From positions 1 to 64,000 of the forward strand of contig PNKB01000004.1 in NCBI GenBank assembly GCA_013997645.1: a stretch of DNA of 64,000 bases. Direction: 5' to 3'. Position 1 is the stretch's first letter, and every line of letters starts with the position of its first letter. Shown piece after piece: positions 51,679 to 59,472 of this stretch. The translations under genes and the position numbers were made by a program. The notes under the pieces were generated by a model, which was not told the origin of the DNA, made no database searches, and saw nothing but the letters and a program-made list of their open reading frames with translations. Source of the DNA: Cyanobacteria bacterium PR.3.49. GTDB lineage: Bacteria; Cyanobacteriota; Vampirovibrionia; Obscuribacterales; Obscuribacteraceae.

Positions 51679-52638
51679 ATGCAGATGAGTATGACCATGA
51701 AAGAGTACGATGGCATGCTGGCCGTCGCCTGCATCGTCCTCGCTGTGGTGCTCAATGCGCTGCAGATTTCATACATCGCAGACGGCCTTGTTATGGCTTC
51801 GCATCAGGGATATATCATGGCCACTCTGATGGCGATAGTCATCTCAAGCGGACTTTTCTACAGCGTCTTCACAAGTCACCGTTTGTGGCTGAAAGGACAA
51901 CCACGCTATTACGCCTGGATTTTCGGCAGCCTCGCCGGAATTCTTGTCGGAGCCATGGCGGCTTGGTCCTTATCTTATTCAGCGCAAGTCGGCACAGCAC
52001 GGTGGTGGTTGGGACTTTTCCTGGGTCTTACCATTCCCGGCCAAACTCTGGCCCTGTGCAACATGACCAATGGAATGCTCGATTTGGCGGGTCCTGGTTG
52101 GTGGAAACGGCGCAAAGCCGGTTCTATTTCTCAGCGGCCCGAGCAGATCGATGCAAGCGAAACACATGTCGCAGCGCCGGCACCACCGGTAGCTCTACAT
52201 TCCATTGCCCCGGACGAAACTCGTGAAAGTTCGCAATTAGAGACGCAAGTCGAAGTAGAAGAAGTTCGCGCGGTGACCGCAGTTTCACTGGCTCAACCCC
52301 CTGAAGAGCTAGCCTCGATAATTGTTTCTCAAAACAGCGCTATGCAAATTTCCATCACTGGAGATCGCATCGCAATCCGCGTCGGCAGACAACTGTCGAA
52401 TAGAAAGTGGAAGCAATTCCACTTGGATTTGCGCCGCATTCCGTCCATCACTTGGGATGAAGCTCACAAGGCTAGTTCTATTGAAGGTCGGGCGGATCGC
52501 ACTGTGGAGGGAACGTTGCGAGTACAGCCTATTAAGGGGAAGAAGAACAGGCAGAAACGGCGGGCTGCTCGCCAACAGCAACTCGATGCCATTGCAGGAA
52601 GGCTCAAGGAGCTGGTCGAGCAGCACAGTTCAAATTGA
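51679..52638 (+). CDS. Membrane protein with four TM segments and basic tail
   Basis: ATG 51679 follows GAGGAGACA. The 319-residue product has four N-terminal hydrophobic segments (LAVACIVLAVVLNALQ, IMATLMAIVISSGLFYSVF, AWIFGSLAGILVGAMAAWSL, WWLGLFLGLTIPGQTLAL). An Ala/Pro/Glu linker follows, then a soluble domain (ISITGDRIAIRVGRQLSN) and a Lys/Arg tail (PIKGKKNRQKRRAARQQQ). No family is recognised. It opens an accessory-looking stretch of unfamiliar genes. Confidence 0.65.
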   Translation: MQMSMTMKEYDGMLAVACIVLAVVLNALQISYIADGLVMASHQGYIMATLMAIVISSGLFYSVFTSHRLWLKGQPRYYAWIFGSLAGILVGAMAAWSLSYSAQVGTARWWLGLFLGLTIPGQTLALCNMTNGMLDLAGPGWWKRRKAGSISQRPEQIDASETHVAAPAPPVALHSIAPDETRESSQLETQVEVEEVRAVTAVSLAQPPEELASIIVSQNSAMQISITGDRIAIRVGRQLSNRKWKQFHLDLRRIPSITWDEAHKASSIEGRADRTVEGTLRVQPIKGKKNRQKRRAARQQQLDAIAGRLKELVEQHSSN

Positions 52639-52644
52639 ACGCAC

Positions 52645-52669
52645 CAAGGCGGAGGAAGGCACCGCCTTG
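52645..52669 (+). terminator. Hairpin after the four-TM protein gene
   Basis: CAAGGCGG pairs with CCGCCTTG around a GA-rich loop, without a T tract. Similar GGCGG hairpins follow other genes of this stretch. Confidence 0.45.
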
Positions 52670-52695
52670 TATGTTCCTCAAAGGAAAAAACTCAC

Positions 52696-52761
52696 ATGCA
52701 CAAACAGTACAGCATCTCGCGTAAGCATCGCAATCATCCCGCAATTGTTGTTCCACCCTAG
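52696..52761 (+). CDS. Possible 21-residue basic peptide
   Basis: ATG 52696 follows AAAGGA at nine bases. The product is MHKQYSISRKHRNHPAIVVP-P. It is too short for the ORF track and may be a leader peptide. Confidence 0.2.
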   Translation: MHKQYSISRKHRNHPAIVVPP

Positions 52762-52777
52762 TAAGGACACGAGAGAA

Positions 52778-52906
52778 ATGCTCAGCTCAAGAAGACGCAG
52801 AATGAAAGAACAAAAATGCAAACCTGACAAAATCGACTGTCCATCAATGTATCGATATAGGTTCAACAAGGGGGCTCTCTCAGTGGAAGGGAGTGCGCTC
52901 GATTAA
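52778..52906 (+). CDS. Possible 42-residue basic protein
   Basis: ATG 52778 follows TAAGGACAC at about ten bases. The product starts MLSSRRRRMKEQKCKPDKI and has two Cys. It is the end of the track frame 52322..52906. The Arg cluster could bind nucleic acid. Evidence is weak: only the ribosome binding site and position between two real genes support it. Confidence 0.3.
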   Translation: MLSSRRRRMKEQKCKPDKIDCPSMYRYRFNKGALSVEGSALD

Positions 52907-52980
52907 TTTCGAAGGGGAGTATTCCACTCCCGTGGGCAGCATAAGCTGTCTACGGCTCGGTCTTTGGAAGGCTTGCGTCT

Positions 52981-53565
52981 ATGACCGATGTAGCTTCTGT
53001 ATCTACACCCCCCGCAACGCGTGGGGCAGCCGGCTTCCCCGTCCGCATCTATCAGTGGTACGTGGGCGGCACATATGACCAGATGCTTGTGAAAGCAGCG
53101 ATCACGATCCAACTGATTCTCTTGAGTCTCAGCCTCATTCACCAGACGAATGCTGTTTCTCAAGTGACAGGGATGTCGTGGACGTTGGCTTTCATGCAAG
53201 CCGTTGTTCAGGACTTCGGGCTATTCGTGTCCGAGCTTGTTCTCATACGGTTTCAGCAGACCGGCAGGTCCACGCTCTGGGCGACGCTATTTGTTGTTTT
53301 CGCGGCCCTTGCAAGCGGGTCGGGAAACGTCTTCGACTTCACGCAAAGGTTGGTACCTTACAGCGTCAACTGGTGGTTGTCTGCCTGCTACGGTGCTTCA
53401 GTGCCGCTGCAGGTCCTGCTTCTCGGCAAGATGGTCAGCCAACTTGTCACCGAGAAAAAGGTAAAACAGACAGCGGAGACTAAGTCGAAAGACGGGGCGC
53501 CTAGGGTGCGGTCGCCGAAAGCGGCAGCCCCGAAGACATCCGCGCGTGAGAAACGCGACTCATAG
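52981..53565 (+). CDS. Membrane protein of unknown family (194 aa)
   Basis: The product has about four hydrophobic segments (AAITIQLILLSLSLI, AFMQAVVQDFGLFVSELVLI, LWATLFVVFAALASGSGNV, LSACYGASVPLQVLLLGKM) and a Lys/Ala/Pro-rich basic tail (SPKAAAPKTSAREKRDS). The layout of TM segments plus basic cytosolic tail recalls the 51679 gene. GGAAGG lies upstream of the ATG. No family is recognised. A GGCGG-type hairpin follows the stop. Confidence 0.6.
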   Translation: MTDVASVSTPPATRGAAGFPVRIYQWYVGGTYDQMLVKAAITIQLILLSLSLIHQTNAVSQVTGMSWTLAFMQAVVQDFGLFVSELVLIRFQQTGRSTLWATLFVVFAALASGSGNVFDFTQRLVPYSVNWWLSACYGASVPLQVLLLGKMVSQLVTEKKVKQTAETKSKDGAPRVRSPKAAAPKTSAREKRDS

Positions 53566-53574
53566 CGACGTGCA

Positions 53575-53608
53575 GGAAGGCGGGCGGCAACCAAGCCGTC
53601 CACCTTCC
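53575..53608 (+). terminator. Hairpin after the 194-residue membrane protein gene
   Basis: GGAAGGCGGGCGGC pairs with GCCGTCCACCTTCC (one mismatch, one G-T pair) around AACCAA. There is no T tract. Confidence 0.5.
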
Positions 53609-53791
53609 ACTCATTTGCATGAATGAAAACTTGCATTAACTTGTGCGCACAATCATGGGCACCATATTTAGTGCTTATCGTTGTTCGCATTACTGGATTC
53701 AAATGTCCAGCGAACTTCCGGTGCGGTCCAAACCACCTGCAAAATGACCAATCACTGACTGCCAAACTCTCATTGAAATTGGAGAATCACC

Positions 53792-54334
53792 ATGAAGTGC
53801 ATGCAAATAGATGGAATCTCATGGCCGGGTCTGTTGATTTTTCGAGACAATGGACGCCATGCCGTTGGTGCACCACACCTGCGGGCTCTAGCTTACATCT
53901 GCGAAGAGAACTACAAAAAAATGGTAGCCAAAAACGACATTCTCAATGTCAGTATCCCGGCGCCGCCAAAAAGACCGACACTTTACGACGACATCGTTGG
54001 CAACAACGCACCTTTTGTCCTGCGTGCGGAAGTAAATATCAAAGAAAACGGAGAAGTCTGGCTTGTCCCAAATTATTCAAAAAAATCCGAACTGATTGTG
54101 CTTACAGTCGATTTTTGGACCGCCGAAGATTGCGTCAGCCACTTCCTCGGCGACATGGACCGACTGGCTACTGTAATGGACCCAACCAGCAGCAAGACAT
54201 ATCACCTGCTGCGTTTGTCTCGCGACAGTGGTGTGGTTTCCATCAACAAGGGGTGGCACGGCAAAATTCCAAACGGCAAGATCATAGACTACCGACTGTT
54301 CTATTACGAAAACGGTCTAATGGCGATCAAGTAA
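53792..54334 (+). CDS. Paralog family member 1 (MKCM type)
   Basis: ATG 53792 follows GGAGAATCACC. The 180-residue cytosolic protein belongs to a family of four tandem paralogs that I do not recognise. Shared elements seen here are the N-terminus MKCM, HAVGAPHLRALAYICEENYKKM, GEVWLVPNYSKKSELIVLTVDFW and a late segment YHLLRLSRDSGVVSI. It has no signal peptide or TM segment and no enzyme motif. The leader TTGGAGAATCACC matches that of the second paralog. A terminator separates it from the other three. Confidence 0.65.
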   Translation: MKCMQIDGISWPGLLIFRDNGRHAVGAPHLRALAYICEENYKKMVAKNDILNVSIPAPPKRPTLYDDIVGNNAPFVLRAEVNIKENGEVWLVPNYSKKSELIVLTVDFWTAEDCVSHFLGDMDRLATVMDPTSSKTYHLLRLSRDSGVVSINKGWHGKIPNGKIIDYRLFYYENGLMAIK

Positions 54335-54366
54335 TCAGCAACATCTATCAGTAGTCAGCAAACAAG

Positions 54367-54397
54367 CGGAGGCGGGAAACAACCCGTTCTCCGTTTT
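54367..54397 (+). terminator. Terminator between paralogs 1 and 2
   Basis: CGGAG-G-CGGG pairs with CCCG-TT-CTCCG around AAACAA, followed by TTTTC. Confidence 0.6.
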
Positions 54398-54414
54398 CAA
54401 AATGGAAAATCACC

Positions 54415-54975
54415 ATGCGCTGCATCACCATCCATTCTCGCCCAACCAACGGAATTTGGATCTTTCCGAGTGACGACGATAATTACTCCGTGGCACTCCC
54501 GGGCCTCGGCAACATTGCCTATATCAGCCGCAAATCGGTTAGCACTATGCTTGCCGTCGGACAGTGCGTATTCGGCGTCATCGAAGATCAGCTGCTCCAG
54601 GACAACATCTATAGCTGCTATCCTTCGGGAACCGAAGCGATGTTCATCCTGGCTTGCGACTGCCATCACGATGCCGACGGCGTCCTCTGGCTGACTCCGG
54701 AATTGCATCCTGATAATGAGCTGTTGGTGCTGACCAGAGAACACTGGAGAAGCCCGCGCCGAAATTCGCATGTTATCGGGGACGTCAGCACTCTTGCAAA
54801 CATCAATGACGGCAATATCTTCTACAGCCTTCTTGATGTAAACCGGGAAAGCGGCATCCTCACAGTCAGCGATGTCGTCAACTCGGAGACAGGAAAAATG
54901 GAGCAGCGGCTCACAAGATCACTGTATCGCCGCTTTGACGACAACCTGATAATCGAGCCGCTTCCTGCTCTTTGA
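54415..54975 (+). CDS. Paralog family member 2 (MRCI type)
   Basis: ATG 54415 follows GGAAAATCACC. This 186-residue member shows MRCIT, NYSVALPGLGNIAYISRKSVSTM, FILACDCHHDADGVLWLTPE, LLVLTREHWRSPRRNSHVIG and YSLLDVNRESGILTVSDV. The order and spacing of these blocks match the other three members while the rest has diverged. Cys pairs (CDCHH) suggest a possible metal site but are not shared by all members. It starts a likely operon with members 3 and 4 (gaps about 40 bases). Confidence 0.65.
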   Translation: MRCITIHSRPTNGIWIFPSDDDNYSVALPGLGNIAYISRKSVSTMLAVGQCVFGVIEDQLLQDNIYSCYPSGTEAMFILACDCHHDADGVLWLTPELHPDNELLVLTREHWRSPRRNSHVIGDVSTLANINDGNIFYSLLDVNRESGILTVSDVVNSETGKMEQRLTRSLYRRFDDNLIIEPLPAL

Positions 54976-55015
54976 AGTTTCGAAACCAGCAAAGATACAA
55001 TTTTGGAGAATGAAA

Positions 55016-55639
55016 ATGCGTTGCATCACCCTTACTGATCGTGCTTTCGACGGCATTCGCCTGCGCGAGCACAAAGGCAAATATGTGGTCGATGGACCCG
55101 ATGGAGAAGCGATGGCATTCGTGTCATTTCGCTCCTTCGAGGAGATGGTGAAGCTTGGACATGCTTCTCATCGCTCGCAGCCTCAGCGCTTCGAAAAAGT
55201 GGGCAAGCTTCTCGGACTGTTCGAGAGCGTTCCGGTCATCTACCGCTGCAGTTATGAAACAGCGGCAAACGAAAATATTTGGCTCATTTCCAAAAGTGAA
55301 GATGAGCGTAATACCAAAGACGTTCTTGTCATGGCTCCAAGGTTTTGCTGCAATCGCACGACCATGGAGTGCGTGCACATGCCCAGCCGTACGCTTGTCC
55401 AGAAAGTTAATCGCCTCAGCAATACGCGCTACAACCTCATGCATCTGGTTGCCGAATATCCGGCTAATTGCTACAGCAATGCCCGCTCCAAAAAGCCGGG
55501 CACCGGGCGCTCGCTCCTTAAGCCTCTGCGCAAAGCCGAGTATCAGCTGGACATGATTCCGCGGCGCTCCATCGTCGTCGATCGCGACGGAGTCGTTTCC
55601 ATCACCCGCCCGAACACCAAAATGGTTTTCTGGCACTAG
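55016..55639 (+). CDS. Paralog family member 3 (MRCI type)
   Basis: ATG 55016 is chosen because TTGGAG is eight bases upstream and the product then starts MRCIT as in its paralogs; the track start at 55010 would be only two bases from the ribosome binding site. The 207-residue protein has KYVVDGPDGEAMAFVSFRSF, EEMVKLGHASH, VIYRCSYETAANENIWLISK, DVLVMAPRFCCNRTTMECVH and a longer, basic C-terminus (GTGRSLLKPLRKAEYQL). Insert segments make it the longest member. Confidence 0.65.
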   Translation: MRCITLTDRAFDGIRLREHKGKYVVDGPDGEAMAFVSFRSFEEMVKLGHASHRSQPQRFEKVGKLLGLFESVPVIYRCSYETAANENIWLISKSEDERNTKDVLVMAPRFCCNRTTMECVHMPSRTLVQKVNRLSNTRYNLMHLVAEYPANCYSNARSKKPGTGRSLLKPLRKAEYQLDMIPRRSIVVDRDGVVSITRPNTKMVFWH

Positions 55640-55677
55640 CATCAAACGTGCAGTTAATCATGCAATGGAGAGCGTAA

Positions 55678-56289
55678 ATGCGTTGTATGACCAAGAAGAA
55701 AACCTTCTTCAGCGGAGGCATCCCTCTTGTCCGCCTTGAAGATCGCTACGCAGTCACCACTCCCGGTGGCGCGCCTATCGCCTTCGTCTCGTTCGAAGAT
55801 TTTGCAGAGATGCTCAGAACAGGCGAAGCTACCAATCAAGATCATGAGGAGGGTTGCAGGAAGGACGAAACTTGCCGGTGCACTTTCCCATGCAACGGCA
55901 TCGGACCGATGGTTCACTCATGCGATTACAAACGCGGGAAAAACCTCGAAATTTGGCTGATCCCGCAAACAGCGTTCAGTTCGTCGATCCTCATTCTCAC
56001 CCCCGAATTCTGGCGCAGAGACGAAACAACCGTTGAGTACACTGCGCCTACTCAGTATCTTGCAACCGCGAAGGACGAGGACAGCAGCGAAATTCACGTG
56101 CTGCTGATTCTTTCGCAGAAATCCAGCATCACTGCACATTCAGGGGTTCGGCTGCCCGTCCGCGGCACCGGACCGACGCTGTTTCGTCCCTGGCGCAAGC
56201 GCCATTACGAACCAGTCAAGGTCACATGGACTGCCCTGTACCTCAACAGCTACGGACAGCCGAAAAGCGAGCCCAACCCGCTCGACTAA
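55678..56289 (+). CDS. Paralog family member 4 (MRCM type)
   Basis: ATG 55678 follows GGAGAGCGTAA. The 203-residue member shows MRCMT, RYAVTTPGGAPIAFVSFEDF, AEMLRTGEATNQ, EIWLIPQTAF, LILTPEFWRRDETTVEYT and a basic end (GTGPTLFRPWRKRHYEP) very like that of member 3, so members 3 and 4 are the closest pair. A Cys cluster (GCRKDETCRCTFPC) is unique to it. The fifth gene of the unit, a small membrane protein, starts 48 bases later. Confidence 0.65.
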   Translation: MRCMTKKKTFFSGGIPLVRLEDRYAVTTPGGAPIAFVSFEDFAEMLRTGEATNQDHEEGCRKDETCRCTFPCNGIGPMVHSCDYKRGKNLEIWLIPQTAFSSSILILTPEFWRRDETTVEYTAPTQYLATAKDEDSSEIHVLLILSQKSSITAHSGVRLPVRGTGPTLFRPWRKRHYEPVKVTWTALYLNSYGQPKSEPNPLD

Positions 56290-56337
56290 CGGATGACTGG
56301 AAGTTCAATCAGCAGAAAACCCATGAAAGGAAAGACA

Positions 56338-56556
56338 ATGACTCCGCATCCTGGAATTATCATCTCTATCGCCATCATCATCTTCCTGACTCTGTTTAAC
56401 GCCGACAAGCGTTGGACACCGATGGCAGGTATCATCGCTTTCGTCGTCGGCGGACTAGTGGTAGTGGGCGACCTGCCCATCTGGGCATGCCCGGTTGCCG
56501 CTATCGCCTTCCTCCTCGTTTTTGTGTGCGAACACATCTGGGGGGAAAAGTATTGA
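56338..56556 (+). CDS. Small two-TM membrane protein (72 aa)
   Basis: ATG 56338 has AAAGGAAAG upstream; the track start at 56293 lacks one. The product (MTPHPGIIISIAIIIF...) has two hydrophobic segments (IIISIAIIIFLTLF and IIAFVVGGLVVVGDLP) plus a third weak one (PVAAIAFLLVFVCEH). It closes the paralog operon and is followed by a terminator. Function unknown; such small proteins beside a paralog cluster can act as membrane partners. Confidence 0.6.
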   Translation: MTPHPGIIISIAIIIFLTLFNADKRWTPMAGIIAFVVGGLVVVGDLPIWACPVAAIAFLLVFVCEHIWGEKY

Positions 56557-56596
56557 GAGTTCAGCGAAGAGCAAAAACAAATCTAGAAGCCAAACT

Positions 56597-56626
56597 GCGA
56601 GCGGGTCCAAAACCTGCTCGCCTTTT
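56597..56626 (+). terminator. Terminator after the paralog cluster
   Basis: GCGAGCGGGT pairs with ACCTGCTCGC around CCAAA, followed by CTTTTC. Confidence 0.7.
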
Positions 56627-56734
56627 CTACGCCTCGAACTTTCAGCTTTTTCACCACATCTACTACCTCTCATAGCACTTCAAAAAAAAGGAGTATCAAC
56701 GAGCGCACAGAATGCATGCAACTCATGCGCTTTC

Positions 56735-58273
56735 TCAAGCTTCTTCTGTCACAATTTCAATTCTGCCGTCGCGCACGGCTTCCCGAAGCCGCTCATAGTC
56801 CTGCAAATTCTGTTCTGAATACGCTGCGGCAAACTGCGAAATTGCTTCTGCGAAAACACCGCCCTTTCCAATGTATCCGGCAATAATTGCAGGATCGCCC
56901 GAACGCGCATGAGCGCGCGCGAGAGCCCATGCGCAATTACGAGCGTAACCGTGCATGTGTTCAGGATTGAATACTTCAACAAGCGGCTTCACTTTCACAT
57001 CTCGCAGTTGCCGTACATAGTAGTGTCTATCCGCCTGAGAGACAAAATGCCCAAGGAAAAAGTCGCTGGCTGCCTGCATTAAGCGCTGACCTGCGACAAC
57101 ACGCTCGCCATTATGCCTGCTCGTGTTGATGAAACTTGAATATGGCTCAAGTACGGAAGTTCGTGCCTCCTTAATTTGCAAGAAAAGCGGGTCTTCTTCC
57201 GCCGCAAAAAACAATCCGACGTGACAGTAGGTACCGACGCTTCCCACGCCGACAACCTTGACTGCGACATCGGCAAGTTCATATTTGTCGAACAATACAC
57301 GACGCTCCAGCGACAAAGATTCTCGATAACCTGAAATTGCGAATCTCAGAAGTTCTTGATACTCCTCGGACTCAAAATCACCTTCATGATAAATAAGCGG
57401 CGGCTGGTCTTTTATTTTCGGTCGTTCGCCCTTCATGCAGGCAAGCCTCACCAGCTCCTCATTAGCGCATCTGTTCATAGCTTTTTTGAGGACATTCTTA
57501 CGCAATTTCTTCAACTTCCTACAGGCAGTTTGTTCGATCAATTCCTCGTAGTCCAAGTACGAATACCAGGAATCGAGTGTTTTCATTTCTGCCAGTTCGC
57601 GCATTTTCTCGCCATAAGAAGCCGCTGCTTGATATGCCGCAGAAATCCCTTCCTTGAGTTTGTGTCCGTTGTTTTGAGAGGCAATGACCAGACTGGCCGC
57701 AAGCCGCTTCAAATCCCACTCCCAGGTAGCGGGGAATGTTTCATCAAAATCATTGATGTCGAAAATGATATTGCGCTCTGGCGTTGCAAACGCGCCGAAA
57801 TTCATCAAGTGACAGTCTCCGCAGCTCTGCACCGCATACTTAGTAGATGGAGTCGAAGCAAGATCCGCAGCCATAATCGCCGCGGCACCCCTGTAAAAAG
57901 CAAAAGGAGATGTCACCATGCGACCGTAACGAATCGGCACTAAATGCTCAATTCGCCCTTCGCTAGAGGCAATCAAAATCTCAACCGGGTCTACTCTGTC
58001 CCGACGCTCAAGATTGTACTTGGCATGTGATTCTCGCGCGCAAGTAAGGCGTAGCGCCCGCCCCATTTCGTACCTGTCTTTGCGGGTTTGCAAATGCATG
58101 GGCTTAGCGAGATAACTCGCCTCCACCAGCGTCGGCTTGAAATTGCTCTGAAAATGATGGCGCCTTGGATTTGCCGTACTGGTTTCGCCTGTTGTGTTGG
58201 TATCAGCTTTTGTTTTGGTTTTGCTTGTCGTTTTGGTTTTGTTTGTCGATTCGATTTCCGTGCGCTTGACCAT
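56735..58273 (-). CDS. DUF2252 family protein
   Basis: ATG 58273 (MVKRTEIEST) gives 512 residues; the track start at 58345 adds an unlikely Cys-rich stretch. The N-terminus is Lys/Thr-rich (KTKTTSKTKTKADTN). The core is typical DUF2252: RMVTSPFAFYRGAAAIMAADLA, VQSCGDCHLMNFGAFATPERN, FDINDFDETFPATWEWDLKRLAAS, then KVVGVGSVGTYCHVGLFFA and FFLGHFVSQADRHYYVRQL. The fold is kinase-like, with CGDCH in the catalytic-loop position and DFDE as the metal segment. The substrate is unknown. Confidence 0.9.
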   Translation of the reverse strand: MVKRTEIESTNKTKTTSKTKTKADTNTTGETSTANPRRHHFQSNFKPTLVEASYLAKPMHLQTRKDRYEMGRALRLTCARESHAKYNLERRDRVDPVEILIASSEGRIEHLVPIRYGRMVTSPFAFYRGAAAIMAADLASTPSTKYAVQSCGDCHLMNFGAFATPERNIIFDINDFDETFPATWEWDLKRLAASLVIASQNNGHKLKEGISAAYQAAASYGEKMRELAEMKTLDSWYSYLDYEELIEQTACRKLKKLRKNVLKKAMNRCANEELVRLACMKGERPKIKDQPPLIYHEGDFESEEYQELLRFAISGYRESLSLERRVLFDKYELADVAVKVVGVGSVGTYCHVGLFFAAEEDPLFLQIKEARTSVLEPYSSFINTSRHNGERVVAGQRLMQAASDFFLGHFVSQADRHYYVRQLRDVKVKPLVEVFNPEHMHGYARNCAWALARAHARSGDPAIIAGYIGKGGVFAEAISQFAAAYSEQNLQDYERLREAVRDGRIEIVTEEA

Positions 58274-58362
58274 CTGCAATTGCCCACTGTTCGTTGCCCT
58301 ACAAATCTGTAATACCCGACTTTGCAGGTTTGGAAAGCATTGCAAAACTTAAAAACGGTCAT

Positions 58363-58689
58363 TTATTGAGGGGCAAAAGTCTCCGCGCTCAACTGGGTGC
58401 AGGAGCGAGTTTTAACGTCGTTCAAAAGATGACTGTCATAAATCTCTTCCAGTATTTTTGTTTCCTCTTTCATCACGCTGGCCAGTTTCGCCAGCCTGAA
58501 CTTCTCTGCTTCCAGCTCGCGGATACGTTTTACATAAGCAGCATCCATACCTGAGAACCGCTTGCGCAGATTGTAGAGAGTGGCAACACTGATGCCGAAG
58601 CGATCGCAAATGCTGTGCACTCTGCCGCCGGCGTCCCATTGAGCCAGCGCGGAAACAACGTCTGCATCAGTCATGGATGGCTTTTTCAT
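58363..58689 (-). CDS. IS3-type OrfA-like HTH protein
   Basis: ATG 58689 follows GGAG at nine bases, giving 108 residues. The sequence MTDADVVSALAQWDAGGRVHSICDRFGISVATLYNLRKRF-SGM, then IRELEAEKFRLAKLASVMKEETKILEEI, is the HTH plus leucine-zipper-like helix of IS3/IS911 OrfA proteins. It is a complete OrfA-sized protein, yet no inverted repeats or frame-shifted OrfB follow in its direction. The neighbouring divergent gene carries an OrfB-type N-terminus. It is probably a domesticated DNA-binding protein. Confidence 0.75.
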   Translation of the reverse strand: MKKPSMTDADVVSALAQWDAGGRVHSICDRFGISVATLYNLRKRFSGMDAAYVKRIRELEAEKFRLAKLASVMKEETKILEEIYDSHLLNDVKTRSCTQLSAETFAPQ

Positions 58690-58732
58690 AGCGGCGCACT
58701 CCGGAGTTTTCACGCACGATATAGAAGCAGGC

Positions 58733-58795
58733 GTGCAATTCGAGTGCAATTTTCTGAACGTTAGCACAATCAAAGCTTGTGCACGGCGTTTGCAC
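58733..58795. promoter_or_regulatory. Repeated GTGCA motifs in a divergent promoter region
   Basis: GTGCAATT occurs at 58733 and again at 58744 (11-bp spacing). GTGCAC (58779) and TTGCAC (58790) form a short inverted pair. The cluster lies between two divergent transposase-like genes. It is a candidate operator. Confidence 0.45.
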
Positions 58796-58851
58796 GCATT
58801 GATATCTAAGTTTGAAACACCTCACCGACAACAACACTTTGGAGATTCTGC

Positions 58852-59424
58852 ATGAATCACGCAACTTCTCTTCCGCAACTGGCAGTTCTGGCGCCGCTGG
58901 AAATCGACTTCGCACCGGTGCCCCAAGCGATACCTCAAACGGCACAGGATATATTTCAAGTTCTAGAAATGGAAGTTATTGAACTGAAAGCGAAAGTCGC
59001 CCAGGCAGAGAAGAGAAACAATGAGTTAAAACATGTGCTTCATTCCATATACACGACGCCGGCACAAAAACGCGCTTTGCTTGAAGAGCTCGAATGGAAG
59101 CATCAGATCAGCCGTCGTCGCGCTTGCCGCCTACTTAATTTGGCGCGTTCCACCTGTTGGTATCGGACCGCCGCAGAAGGTCGTCTGCCGCCGAAGCCAA
59201 GCAAGCCGATAACGGCGCTCTCGCAAACATCGATGATTGCACACTTGAAAAAGGTCAGCCGTCAAATCAAAAATGGATTTATTGCCGAGGAAGAATGCGT
59301 GCAAGAACAATTCGCTTGCGGGCTAATTCGGCTCGGATTGCCGGTCGCAGCCAACCTGGCCAAAATGAATCTCAATCTCGCAATCGACATTTTTCTCGCC
59401 TGGTGCGAGCGCACAGGCAAGTAA
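58852..59424 (+). CDS. IS3 OrfB-N-terminus-like protein without integrase domain
   Basis: The 190-residue protein has a coiled-coil segment (EMEVIELKAKVAQAEKRNNELK) followed by ALLEELEWKHQISRRRACRLLNLARSTCWYR, the HTH that opens IS3 OrfB (family pattern SQRRACRLLGLPRSTYRYR). The rve integrase domain with its DDE triad is absent; instead a short helical tail follows (GLIRLGLPVAANLAKMNL). It is divergent from the OrfA-like gene. It could act with it as a DNA-binding pair. A terminator follows. Confidence 0.7.
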   Translation: MNHATSLPQLAVLAPLEIDFAPVPQAIPQTAQDIFQVLEMEVIELKAKVAQAEKRNNELKHVLHSIYTTPAQKRALLEELEWKHQISRRRACRLLNLARSTCWYRTAAEGRLPPKPSKPITALSQTSMIAHLKKVSRQIKNGFIAEEECVQEQFACGLIRLGLPVAANLAKMNLNLAIDIFLAWCERTGK

Positions 59425-59441
59425 ATCTCTAAACAGCCTCC

Positions 59442-59470
59442 AAAAAGATTTTTCGCCGAAAAATCTTTTT
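59442..59470. terminator. Bidirectional A/T hairpin shared by convergent genes
   Basis: AAAAAGATTTTT-CGCCG-AAAAATCTTTTT lies between convergent genes and can terminate both. It is nearly identical to the hairpin at 3167-3198. Confidence 0.8.
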
Positions 59471-59472
59471 GA

